From assembly GCA_021787845.1 (NCBI GenBank), contig JAJYLH010000034.1, forward strand, positions 1-59,897: a stretch of DNA of 59,897 bases, in the 5' to 3' direction. Position 1 is the first letter of the stretch. Every line of letters begins with the position of its first letter. Positions 36,304 to 42,957 of the stretch are shown piece after piece. The notes under the pieces were generated by a model. The model made no database searches and was not told where the DNA came from. It saw only the letters and a program-made list of their open reading frames with translations. The DNA comes from Myxococcales bacterium. Its GTDB lineage: Bacteria; Myxococcota; Myxococcia; Myxococcales; JAJYLH01. Position numbers and translations under genes: made by a program.

Positions 36304-37131
36304 ATGACGGTGCGGGAGATCATGCGAACGAGAGGACCTTCGATTCGCCCGACCGACGGCTGGCCCGTCGCGGTGCGGGCGCTGCTCTCGAGCGGCGCGC
36401 GCGTGTTGCCGGTGGTCGAGGATGGCGCGCTGCTCGGACTGGTCGGCGAACGCGCAGTGCTAGCCGCGCAGGCGTCGGGGGGCTTCAGCGCTCCCGTGGG
36501 GCGTTCCTGGGCGACGCCGGAGATCGGACCGGGCGACGAGGTCGACCGTCTCGTCGGTCGGATGGCGAGCGAAGGCGTGGAGGGTTATGCGGTCGTCGAT
36601 GAAGTGCGCTGGCTGGGCGTGGTGACGGCGGCCGAATTGCTCCCGCGTCTGGCACGGCAGCCGCTGCCTCGGCGGCCGGAACGCGTGCGAGATCGGATGG
36701 CCGCGGATCCGCCCTGCGCGACTCTCGATGAGCCGCTGGCAGTCGCGCTCGAGCGGATGCGCGAGCGGGCGGTGCGCCACCTTCCGGTGATCGACGGCGG
36801 GCGTCAGGTGATTGGCATGCTGTCGGACAGCGACCTGCGCGCAGCAGTCGGCGATCTGATCGCGGCGGAGGACGCGGACCGGCTGCGCGCCCGGCTGCGT
36901 CTCCAAGAGGTGTCGGACGTCGCGCGCCGATCGGCTCTGGTGATTCCCCAGGGCGCCTCGCTCTCCGACGCCGCGCAGATGCTGGTCGGTCACGGGCTCG
37001 AAGCGTTGGCGGTGGTGGATGAGGACTGGCGTCTCGTCGGACTTCTCACGAGCCTCGACCTGCTGGGCGCGGGGCACGAAGGTCTTCGCCCGCGATTCTC
37101 TCCTTCGGAGCCGCGGCCGGTCCTGCACTGA
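36304..37131 (+). CDS. Four-CBS-domain protein
   Basis: This 275-residue cytoplasmic protein contains two CBS pairs. Motifs such as RVLPVVEDGALLGLVGERA (about 33-51), GYAVVDEVRWLGVVTAAEL (about 92-110), RHLPVIDGGRQVIGMLSDSD (about 159-178) and ALAVVDEDWRLVGLLTSLDL (about 237-256) are evenly spaced. CBS pairs bind adenine nucleotides and often gate transporters or enzymes. No catalytic or DNA-binding domain is attached. It ends 21 bp before the ABC ATPase gene on the same strand, so it may be cotranscribed with, and sense energy state for, that transporter. The link is inferred. Confidence 0.85.
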   Translation: MTVREIMRTRGPSIRPTDGWPVAVRALLSSGARVLPVVEDGALLGLVGERAVLAAQASGGFSAPVGRSWATPEIGPGDEVDRLVGRMASEGVEGYAVVDEVRWLGVVTAAELLPRLARQPLPRRPERVRDRMAADPPCATLDEPLAVALERMRERAVRHLPVIDGGRQVIGMLSDSDLRAAVGDLIAAEDADRLRARLRLQEVSDVARRSALVIPQGASLSDAAQMLVGHGLEALAVVDEDWRLVGLLTSLDLLGAGHEGLRPRFSPSEPRPVLH

Positions 37132-37152
37132 CGGCCGACCGTTCGAAAGAAC

Positions 37153-37911
37153 ATGAGCCTCGACCTCCTTCCGCCATCCGCGCCACCGTCCGCCTCGGCG
37201 AGCGCCCCCCTGAACGCGCCGCCCGCCCTGACCGTCGAGCACCTCCAGGTCCGCTTCGGCCGCACGGTCGCCATCGAGGACCTCTCGTTCACGGTCGAGC
37301 GCGGGTCGGCGGTGGCGGTGATCGGACCGAACGGAGCCGGCAAGACCGCGCTCTTCCGGGCGCTGATCGGAGCGGTGCCGTACGCCGGACGCGTCCAGTG
37401 GGACGAGGGGACGCGCCTCGGCTACGTGCCCCAGAAGCTGGACATCGACCGCGACCTACCGATCACCGCGGCGGAGCTGCTCGCGGCCAAGAGGAGGGTT
37501 TCGGGCGCGCCTCCCGCGGACGTCCAGCACGCCTTCGCCCACGTCGGCCTCGCCCCCGAGGTCGCCTCCAAGCAGATCGGCAGCCTTTCCGGAGGGCAGT
37601 TCCAGCGCCTGCTCGTCGCCTTCGCGATGATCGGTCAGCCGAACGTCCTGCTCTTCGACGAGCCGACCGCCAACGTCGACGAGGCAGGACAAGAGACCCT
37701 GAACGAGACCATTCATGCCATCCAGCGCGAGCATGGCCTGACCGTAATGCTGATCTCCCACGACCTCTCGGCGGTCTTCCAGCATGCGACCAAGGTCCTC
37801 TGCCTCGGCCGCGGACTCGCCTGCTACGGGCCGCCGGACGAGATGCTGACCCACGAGAACCTGTCCGAGCTGTACGGCTCGCCTCTGAAGTACCACCACC
37901 ATGAACCTTGA
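37153..37911 (+). CDS. Metal ABC transporter ATP-binding protein (ZnuC/MntB-like)
   Basis: This 252-residue ATPase has Walker A GPNGAGKTALFRAL (about 58-71), the Q-loop YVPQKL, signature LSGGQFQRLLVAF, Walker B VLLFDEPTANVDE and the switch His in MLISHDLSAV. Its similarity and its partnership with the following FecCD/ZnuB-type permease indicate Zn(II)/Mn(II)-type metal uptake. The first ~25 residues are Pro/Ala-rich and unusual. The gene overlaps the permease gene by 11 bp, so translational coupling is likely. No periplasmic metal-binding protein is encoded here, so the metal is unassigned. Confidence 0.92.
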   Translation: MSLDLLPPSAPPSASASAPLNAPPALTVEHLQVRFGRTVAIEDLSFTVERGSAVAVIGPNGAGKTALFRALIGAVPYAGRVQWDEGTRLGYVPQKLDIDRDLPITAAELLAAKRRVSGAPPADVQHAFAHVGLAPEVASKQIGSLSGGQFQRLLVAFAMIGQPNVLLFDEPTANVDEAGQETLNETIHAIQREHGLTVMLISHDLSAVFQHATKVLCLGRGLACYGPPDEMLTHENLSELYGSPLKYHHHEP

Positions 37912-38701
37912 CCTCGCCTCCCTCGCCGTCGCGCTCTCGATGGCCGTCGCCGCCGGCCTCGTCGGCTGCTTCGCGGTGATGCGCCGGATGACCCTGGCCG
38001 CCGACGCGCTCTCGCACGTCGCGCTCCCCGGCATCGGTCTCGCCCTGCTTCTCAACGTCGACCCCCTGCTCGGCGCGGTGGCGATGCTCTTGGTCGGCGC
38101 CCTCTTGATTTGGGGGGTCGAACGGCGGACCCGGCTCTCGGTGGAAACCGTGGTCGGCGTCACCTTCGCCGCCGCCCTCGCCGCCGGCAGCCTCGTCACC
38201 CCCGGCGAGGAGCTCATCGACGCGCTCTTCGGCGGCGCCAAGCCACCGGCCCCCGCGGAAGCGTTCGCCGGGGTCGCGGTCGCCCTCGGGGTCATCGGTT
38301 TCGTCGTCTTCGCGCGAGACCGGTTGGTGGTCGCGCTCGTCTCTCCGGACATCGCCCGCACCACCGGCATCCCAGTCGAGAAGCTCGAGCTCGCCTTCCT
38401 CGTCGCCTTCTCGCTCACGGTGGCGCTGGGCCTGCACTACCTGGGCGTGCTCTTGATGGGTTCGCTCATCATCATTCCGGCGGCCATCGCCAAGCGGCTC
38501 GCGCACAGCCTGCGCGGGATGTTCACGGTCTCGGTCGGGGTGGCGGTACTGACGATGCTGGCGGGCGCTCTCATCGTTTCGCTCTCGGCCGCACGGGGCT
38601 GGCTCGGCGCGTCCGCGGCTCATCCGTGGCCGACGGGACCGGTGGTGGTTCTGATCGCGGCGTCCGTCTTCTTCGCGAGCCTCGGGTGGCGCCGGGCTTG
38701 A
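37901..38701 (+). CDS. Metal ABC transporter permease (ZnuB-like, ABC-3 family)
   Basis: This 266-residue integral membrane protein has about eight hydrophobic segments. It carries the ABC-3 family cytoplasmic loop between ALSHVALPGIGLALL and later helices. The conserved blocks VGCFAVMRRMTLAADALSHV near the N terminus and LLMGSLIIIPAAIAKRLAHS near residue 190 are characteristic of ZnuB/MntC permeases. It forms the inner-membrane channel with the ATPase encoded just upstream (11-bp overlap). It is followed by 83 bp and a small unrelated gene. Confidence 0.92.
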   Translation: MNLDLASLAVALSMAVAAGLVGCFAVMRRMTLAADALSHVALPGIGLALLLNVDPLLGAVAMLLVGALLIWGVERRTRLSVETVVGVTFAAALAAGSLVTPGEELIDALFGGAKPPAPAEAFAGVAVALGVIGFVVFARDRLVVALVSPDIARTTGIPVEKLELAFLVAFSLTVALGLHYLGVLLMGSLIIIPAAIAKRLAHSLRGMFTVSVGVAVLTMLAGALIVSLSAARGWLGASAAHPWPTGPVVVLIAASVFFASLGWRRA

Positions 38702-38784
38702 AGTCTGAAAAAATTAGACAGACTCTTTGGAAGGTGTTATGGGTTCGCTTCGCACCCCTTCGGGTGACACCAGAGGAGAACGTC

Positions 38785-39225
38785 ATGGCTCAGAACGCTC
38801 CCTTGACCGTGCACGAGATCGACGAGTTCGGCAAGAAGCTCAAGGAGACCGTGGCCCTCGCGGAGCAGGCGCTCGCGCTGCGGGAGACGCTGTCGAAGTT
38901 CGGTTCGTTCAATCTTCCCGCCGTCGCGCACCCGCACGCGCACGCGCCCGCCGCCAAGCCGGTGGCCAAGCCCGCGGCCAAGGTCGCGAAGGCGCCCAAG
39001 GCCGCGCGCAAGGGTCCGGGCAAGCACAAGCGGCAGCCGGGCATCCCGACCGACCGCGTCGCCGAGGCGATGAAGGGTGCCAAGCCGATGTCGCTCGCCG
39101 ACGTCGCGAGCAAGCTGGGCGAGTCCAACAAGGACCGGGTGGCCGCCGCGCTGCGCAAGCTGCGCGCCTCCAAGAAGGCGAAGGTCGACGGCGACCGCCA
39201 GTTCGCGAAGTGGTCTCTGGTCTAG
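38785..39225 (+). CDS. Small basic protein with putative C-terminal winged-helix region
   Basis: This 146-residue protein is not recognised. It has an N-terminal acidic helix (about 10-45), a Lys/Ala/Pro-rich linker of about 40 residues (HPHAHAPAAKPVAKP, then AKVAKAPKAARKG) resembling histone-H1-type tails, and a C-terminal segment of about 55 residues. That last segment reads MSLADVASKLGESNKDRVAAAL and ends in DRQFAKWSLV, consistent with a small winged-helix fold. A nucleoid or DNA-binding role is possible. The start is fixed by GAGGAGA 5 bases before the ATG. The leader contains a small hairpin (CACCC-CTTC-GGGTG). Confidence 0.75.
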   Translation: MAQNAPLTVHEIDEFGKKLKETVALAEQALALRETLSKFGSFNLPAVAHPHAHAPAAKPVAKPAAKVAKAPKAARKGPGKHKRQPGIPTDRVAEAMKGAKPMSLADVASKLGESNKDRVAAALRKLRASKKAKVDGDRQFAKWSLV

Positions 39226-39397
39226 CGCCTCGCCGGAACCGCCCCGCGAGCCTTCGACCTTGGGCAAGGGCTGAAGGACTCTCGCCTTCGCATGGCGCTG
39301 GCGCCCGCAACCCGACCGATCGGACTCGGACGAGTAGTGCCGGCCGTGTGGCTCGGCACGTCAACGAGCGCGATCGTCCCGGGCCAGATGGCCGGCG

Positions 39398-40003
39398 CTA
39401 CCCATCCTGAACGAAGGCGATTCCCTCTCGAGAGACGCCGAGCGGTGGTTCTTCCCGGCGATAAAAAGAAAGCAGGGTGTCGCCGAACCGTCGCTCGTCG
39501 AACCGAACGAGCCCATCCGCGCTGGACGGCGGAAGGGCCATCCGCCGGTCATGCTCGATCACGAGACGCCCTCCCGCCGCGAGGACGCCGGCGGCTTCGA
39601 TCTCTTCGACGAGGCCATTGGTTTCTTGCGCCGCGTAGGGCGGGTCGGCGAACACGAGCTCGAATCGGGCCCCCTCCCCTGCGAGCTGCCCGAGCGCTCG
39701 CGCGACGTTCTTTTGTAGCGTCCGAGCCTGGCCGTCGAACCCGAGCGTTCGCGCGTTGTCGCGAAGAACGGCCATCGTCGCGGCGTCGCGTTCGACGAAC
39801 GTCGCGTGCCCGGCGCCGCGGCTGAGCGCCTCGAGCCCGAGCGCGCCGACGCCCGCGAAGAGATCGAGTACCCGTTCGCCGTCCAGCCATTGGCCCAGGA
39901 CGTTGAAGAGGGTTTCCTTGACCCGGTCCGCGGTCGGCCGCACCGAGCCGCTCTTCGGCACCTTTAGGGGCCTGCCTTTCGCACTGCCTGCGATGATGCG
40001 CAC
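39398..40003 (-). CDS. rsmD: 16S rRNA (guanine-966-N2)-methyltransferase
   Basis: This 201-residue class I methyltransferase modifies G966 of 16S rRNA. Family landmarks are the N-terminal RIIAGSAKGRPL and RPTADRVKETLFN, SAM motif I VLDLFAGVGALGLEALSRGA at about residues 46-65, and catalytic motif FADPPYA (about 117-123). The start is a GTG at 40003 with GGGAG 10 bases upstream; the frame remains open far beyond but is antisense to the PocR regulator. Usually paired with coaD, but no phosphopantetheine adenylyltransferase gene is seen here. It diverges from the sigma-54 activator with a 216-bp gap. Confidence 0.95.
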   Translation of the reverse strand: MRIIAGSAKGRPLKVPKSGSVRPTADRVKETLFNVLGQWLDGERVLDLFAGVGALGLEALSRGAGHATFVERDAATMAVLRDNARTLGFDGQARTLQKNVARALGQLAGEGARFELVFADPPYAAQETNGLVEEIEAAGVLAAGGRLVIEHDRRMALPPSSADGLVRFDERRFGDTLLSFYRREEPPLGVSREGIAFVQDG

Positions 40004-40219
40004 GACGATTCGCTCCCGTCCGGTCGTCGTCTCGAGGAGGGTTTGATCCAAGGCTCGGTGCGCGACGTGTAGACCGCTCGTCCGCGCCCGCCGACCGCGC
40101 TCCGGATGAGCTTCATCGCGAGATTCGCGCTTAGGGTGCCCGGCCCGAGCCGCTCGTCCCTCCGGTGAGCGGTTCCGGGTCTGTGCGGTCGTTTCCGGTC
40201 TTCGGCCGCACCCTCTAAG

Positions 40220-41713
40220 ATGCGGCCCGTGACGAGCGACGGAAGATACCAGACGCCGCCGTTGGCGACCGTGGGCGACCTCGCGCGCCGCTGGTGGAAC
40301 GCCGAAGTCGTCGCGACGGACGCCGCCGGCCGCCCGCTCACGCCGCTCTCGCCGCCCACCAACGAGGCCTGCCGCCTTTCGCTCGCATCCAAAGAAGGGG
40401 CCCGCCGCTGCCAGGCGTCCATCGCCTTTGCCCACGAACAGGCGCGGCTGAAAGGCGCTGCGACCCATCCGTGCCATCTCGGGTTCGCGCTCGTCGCCGG
40501 GGCGATGCCCGACCGGGCGGGCTCGGCCGTCGCGTGCGGTATCCGGGAGCGCACCTGCTCGGATGAAGAGCTGTCGACCGTCGTGGCGCGGCTGGCGGAG
40601 ATCTCCCCCGACCGCGTCAAGCTGTCGGCGCTTCCCGGCGTCGGCCTCCTGGAGCTCGCGCGGGTGCGGGACCTGGTGGCCGTCGCGGCGGCGCTGGCGC
40701 CGGCGGACTCCCGCGCCGAGGCCGGCCACCGGCATCCCAGGAGCGCTTCCGCCCACCGGACCGAAGACGGCCCGCCGATGCTCGGTCAGAGCTTGGCGAT
40801 GCTGGAGGTGCAGAAGCTCCTCGAGCGAATCGCCCCCACCGACTCGACGGTGCTGGTGGAGGGCGAGAGCGGTACCGGCAAGGAGCTGGTCGCTCGCCGC
40901 TTGCACGAGCGGGGCCCGCGCCGCGACCGACCGTTCGTCGCCCAGAACTGCAGCGCGCTCAACGACAACCTCCTCGAGAGCGCCCTCTTCGGCCACGTCC
41001 GCGGCGCCTTCACTGGCGCGACCCGCGACGCCTCGGGGCTCTTCGATTTCGCCCACGGCGGCACGCTCTTTCTCGACGAGATCGGCGACATGTCGCCGGC
41101 ACTGCAAGCGAAGCTGTTGCGGGTGCTGCAGGAAGGCGCCTACACCCCGCTCGGCTCGAACGAGGCCCGCCGCGCGGACGTGCGGGTGATCGCCGCGACG
41201 CACAAGGAGCTGGCGCGGCTCGTCCAGGAGAAGCTCTTTCGCGAGGACCTCTTCTACCGCATCCATGTGCTGCACGTCGTCCTCCCGCCGCTGCGCGAGC
41301 GCGAGGACGACCTCGAGCTGCTCGCGGCGCATTTCCTGCGGGTCTATTCCGGGTCGAAGCCAAAGCGCCTCGCGCCGGGGACGACGGCGCTGTTTCGGCG
41401 TTACCCGTGGCCGGGCAACGTCCGGGAGCTCCAGCACGAGATCGAGCGGATGTGCGTGCTCGCCGGAGACGAGCCGGTGCTCTCGCCGGAGCTCGTCAGC
41501 TCCCGCATCCAGAGCGCCTCGGCGGAAGCGCCCAAGCCCTCCATCGGCCCTGCCGGAGGGCTTCCGAAGCTGCACGACGCCGTCGCGGAGCTGGAGCGTT
41601 CGCTCATCCAGGAGGCGCTGCGCCGCCATCGCGGCAACCGCAGCCGGGTCGCGCGCGAGCTGGGCGTCGCCCGGTCGAACCTGGTGCTCAAGCTCGCGCG
41701 CTACAAGCTCTAG
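40220..41713 (+). CDS. Sigma-54 activator with N-terminal PocR-type sensory domain
   Basis: This 497-residue regulator begins with a ~150-residue domain with the Cys/His arrangement of PocR sensory domains (CRLSLASKEGARRC, then THPCHLGFALVAGAM and a later CGIRERTC). These domains bind small hydrophobic or diol ligands or metals. The AAA+ domain has Walker A GESGTGKE, the intact sigma-54 loop GAFTGA and Walker B GGTLFLDEIGD. A Fis-type helix-turn-helix ends the protein (RSRVARELGVARSNLVLKL). It lacks a receiver domain, so activity is probably ligand-controlled. The alpha/beta hydrolase gene downstream on the same strand is a candidate target. Confidence 0.88.
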   Translation: MRPVTSDGRYQTPPLATVGDLARRWWNAEVVATDAAGRPLTPLSPPTNEACRLSLASKEGARRCQASIAFAHEQARLKGAATHPCHLGFALVAGAMPDRAGSAVACGIRERTCSDEELSTVVARLAEISPDRVKLSALPGVGLLELARVRDLVAVAAALAPADSRAEAGHRHPRSASAHRTEDGPPMLGQSLAMLEVQKLLERIAPTDSTVLVEGESGTGKELVARRLHERGPRRDRPFVAQNCSALNDNLLESALFGHVRGAFTGATRDASGLFDFAHGGTLFLDEIGDMSPALQAKLLRVLQEGAYTPLGSNEARRADVRVIAATHKELARLVQEKLFREDLFYRIHVLHVVLPPLREREDDLELLAAHFLRVYSGSKPKRLAPGTTALFRRYPWPGNVRELQHEIERMCVLAGDEPVLSPELVSSRIQSASAEAPKPSIGPAGGLPKLHDAVAELERSLIQEALRRHRGNRSRVARELGVARSNLVLKLARYKL

Positions 41714-41749
41714 CCACCAAGCAAGCACCGCCAGGCCGGACCCGCTCAT

Positions 41750-41806
41750 CGAAGAGCGCAGCCGGCGAGCTCTTCGACGAACGGGGCGTTGCTCGGCAAG
41801 CCGAGC
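41750..41806 (+). terminator. Two consecutive hairpins after the PocR regulator gene
   Basis: CGAAGAGC and GCTCTTCG form an 8-bp stem (41750-41776). GCTCGGC-AA-GCCGAGC (41791-41806) is a perfect 7-bp stem. Neither has a T-run, so termination is only suggested. Confidence 0.35.
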
Positions 41807-41893
41807 TTGCGGCCGCGGTCGCAAAAGAGGTTCGCCTTGCGAGGCGAAGGCGGCCTATCCTCGCGCCTCCATCTGGCTGCCGGAGCCGCTCAA

Positions 41894-42817
41894 ATGCCCC
41901 TCGCCTCGACCGCGCCCCAAGACCTCGCCCCGTCGTCCCCGACCTTCACCACCGACGGCTACACGCACAGCCGTGACGGGACCCGGCTGCACTACTACAC
42001 GCTCGGCGAGGGCGCTCCCGCCCTCGTCTGCTGCGACGGGCTCGGCTGCGATGGGTACGTCTGGAAGTACATCGCCGAAGAGTTTTCCCCGGCGCACCAG
42101 GTGGTGCGCTTCCACTATCGCGGGCACGGCAAGTCGGACCCGCCCGCCGATCGATCGCACCTGCACATCGCCGACCTGGTCGACGACGTCGCCTGTGTGA
42201 TGGACCAGAACGGCGTCGAGAAGGGCGTGCTCCTCGGCCACTCCCTGGGCGTCCAGGTGATTCTCGAGTTCCACCGCCGCTATCCAGAACGGGTGCAGGG
42301 GCTCGTCCCGACTTGCGGCACCTACGGGCGGGTGGTGGACACCTTCCGCGACAACCCGATGTCGCGCCACGCCTTCGGGCTCCTCAACCACCTCGTGCAC
42401 CGGTTTCCCGGCGCCGCGCAGCGGGTCTGGAGCATCTTCGGAACCGACCTCGCCTACACGGTCGCGACGCACACCGAGGTCAACGGCGACCTGCTCAAGC
42501 GCGAGGACTTCCAGCCCTACCTGAAGCACATGTCGAAGATGGACGTGAAGCTGTTCTTCGACCTCGCTTCCGACGCCGCCGAGAACGACAACCTCGCCCA
42601 CCTGAGCGAAATCGACGTGCCGACCTTGATCATCGCCGGCGAGAGGGACGGCTTCACGCCGGAATGGCTCTCGCACGTGATGCACGCGCGCATCCCCGGC
42701 AGCGAGCTGTTGATGGTTCCGGGCGGCACCCACACCGCGCCCATCGAGGTGCCCGACCTGGTCGACCTGCGCCTCAAGCGGTGGCTGGACGAGCGCGTGC
42801 GGCCGACCCTCGCTTAG
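41894..42817 (+). CDS. Alpha/beta hydrolase
   Basis: This 307-residue protein has the alpha/beta-hydrolase fold with nucleophile Ser117 in LLGHSLGVQ. The acid Asp lies in AGERDGFTP and the catalytic His in VPGGTHTAP near residue 285. An oxyanion-type segment CDGLGCDGYVW and RFHYRGHGKSD precede the nucleophile. A ~75-residue cap runs from RVVDTFRDN to the strand before GERDG. The substrate is unknown: ester or C-C bond hydrolysis is typical. The ATG at 41894 is chosen because the upstream 35 codons run through hairpins and show no family similarity. It may be controlled by the upstream PocR regulator. Confidence 0.85.
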   Translation: MPLASTAPQDLAPSSPTFTTDGYTHSRDGTRLHYYTLGEGAPALVCCDGLGCDGYVWKYIAEEFSPAHQVVRFHYRGHGKSDPPADRSHLHIADLVDDVACVMDQNGVEKGVLLGHSLGVQVILEFHRRYPERVQGLVPTCGTYGRVVDTFRDNPMSRHAFGLLNHLVHRFPGAAQRVWSIFGTDLAYTVATHTEVNGDLLKREDFQPYLKHMSKMDVKLFFDLASDAAENDNLAHLSEIDVPTLIIAGERDGFTPEWLSHVMHARIPGSELLMVPGGTHTAPIEVPDLVDLRLKRWLDERVRPTLA

Positions 42818-42845
42818 ATACCGGAATAGAATAAGATGCGCGAGC

Positions 42846-42957
42846 CGTGGAGTCCTGGACCGCTCACCCCGAGCCACTGAGCCGCGAAGTCTTGTCGGTG
42901 CGCGCAGATCCTCACGGCGCGGGTCCAACCCCCGCTCAGCCCGAGCGCGGTCGAGGG
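42846..42957. repeat. Fragment of dispersed repeat (TCCTGGACCGCTCACC block)
   Basis: TCCTGGACCGCTCACCC and the following bases match 57393-57420 and, inverted, 19622-19645. A CCGAGCGCGGTCGAGGGATG block resembles the arm motif at 6838-6917. It fills the space between the hydrolase and the gluzincin gene, and reaches the chosen start codon of the latter. Confidence 0.5.

Noticed and set aside
39398-41824. RsmD as an 800-residue protein
   Set aside because: The frame is open upstream only because of GC content; a GTG with a ribosome site at 40003 gives the standard 201 residues.
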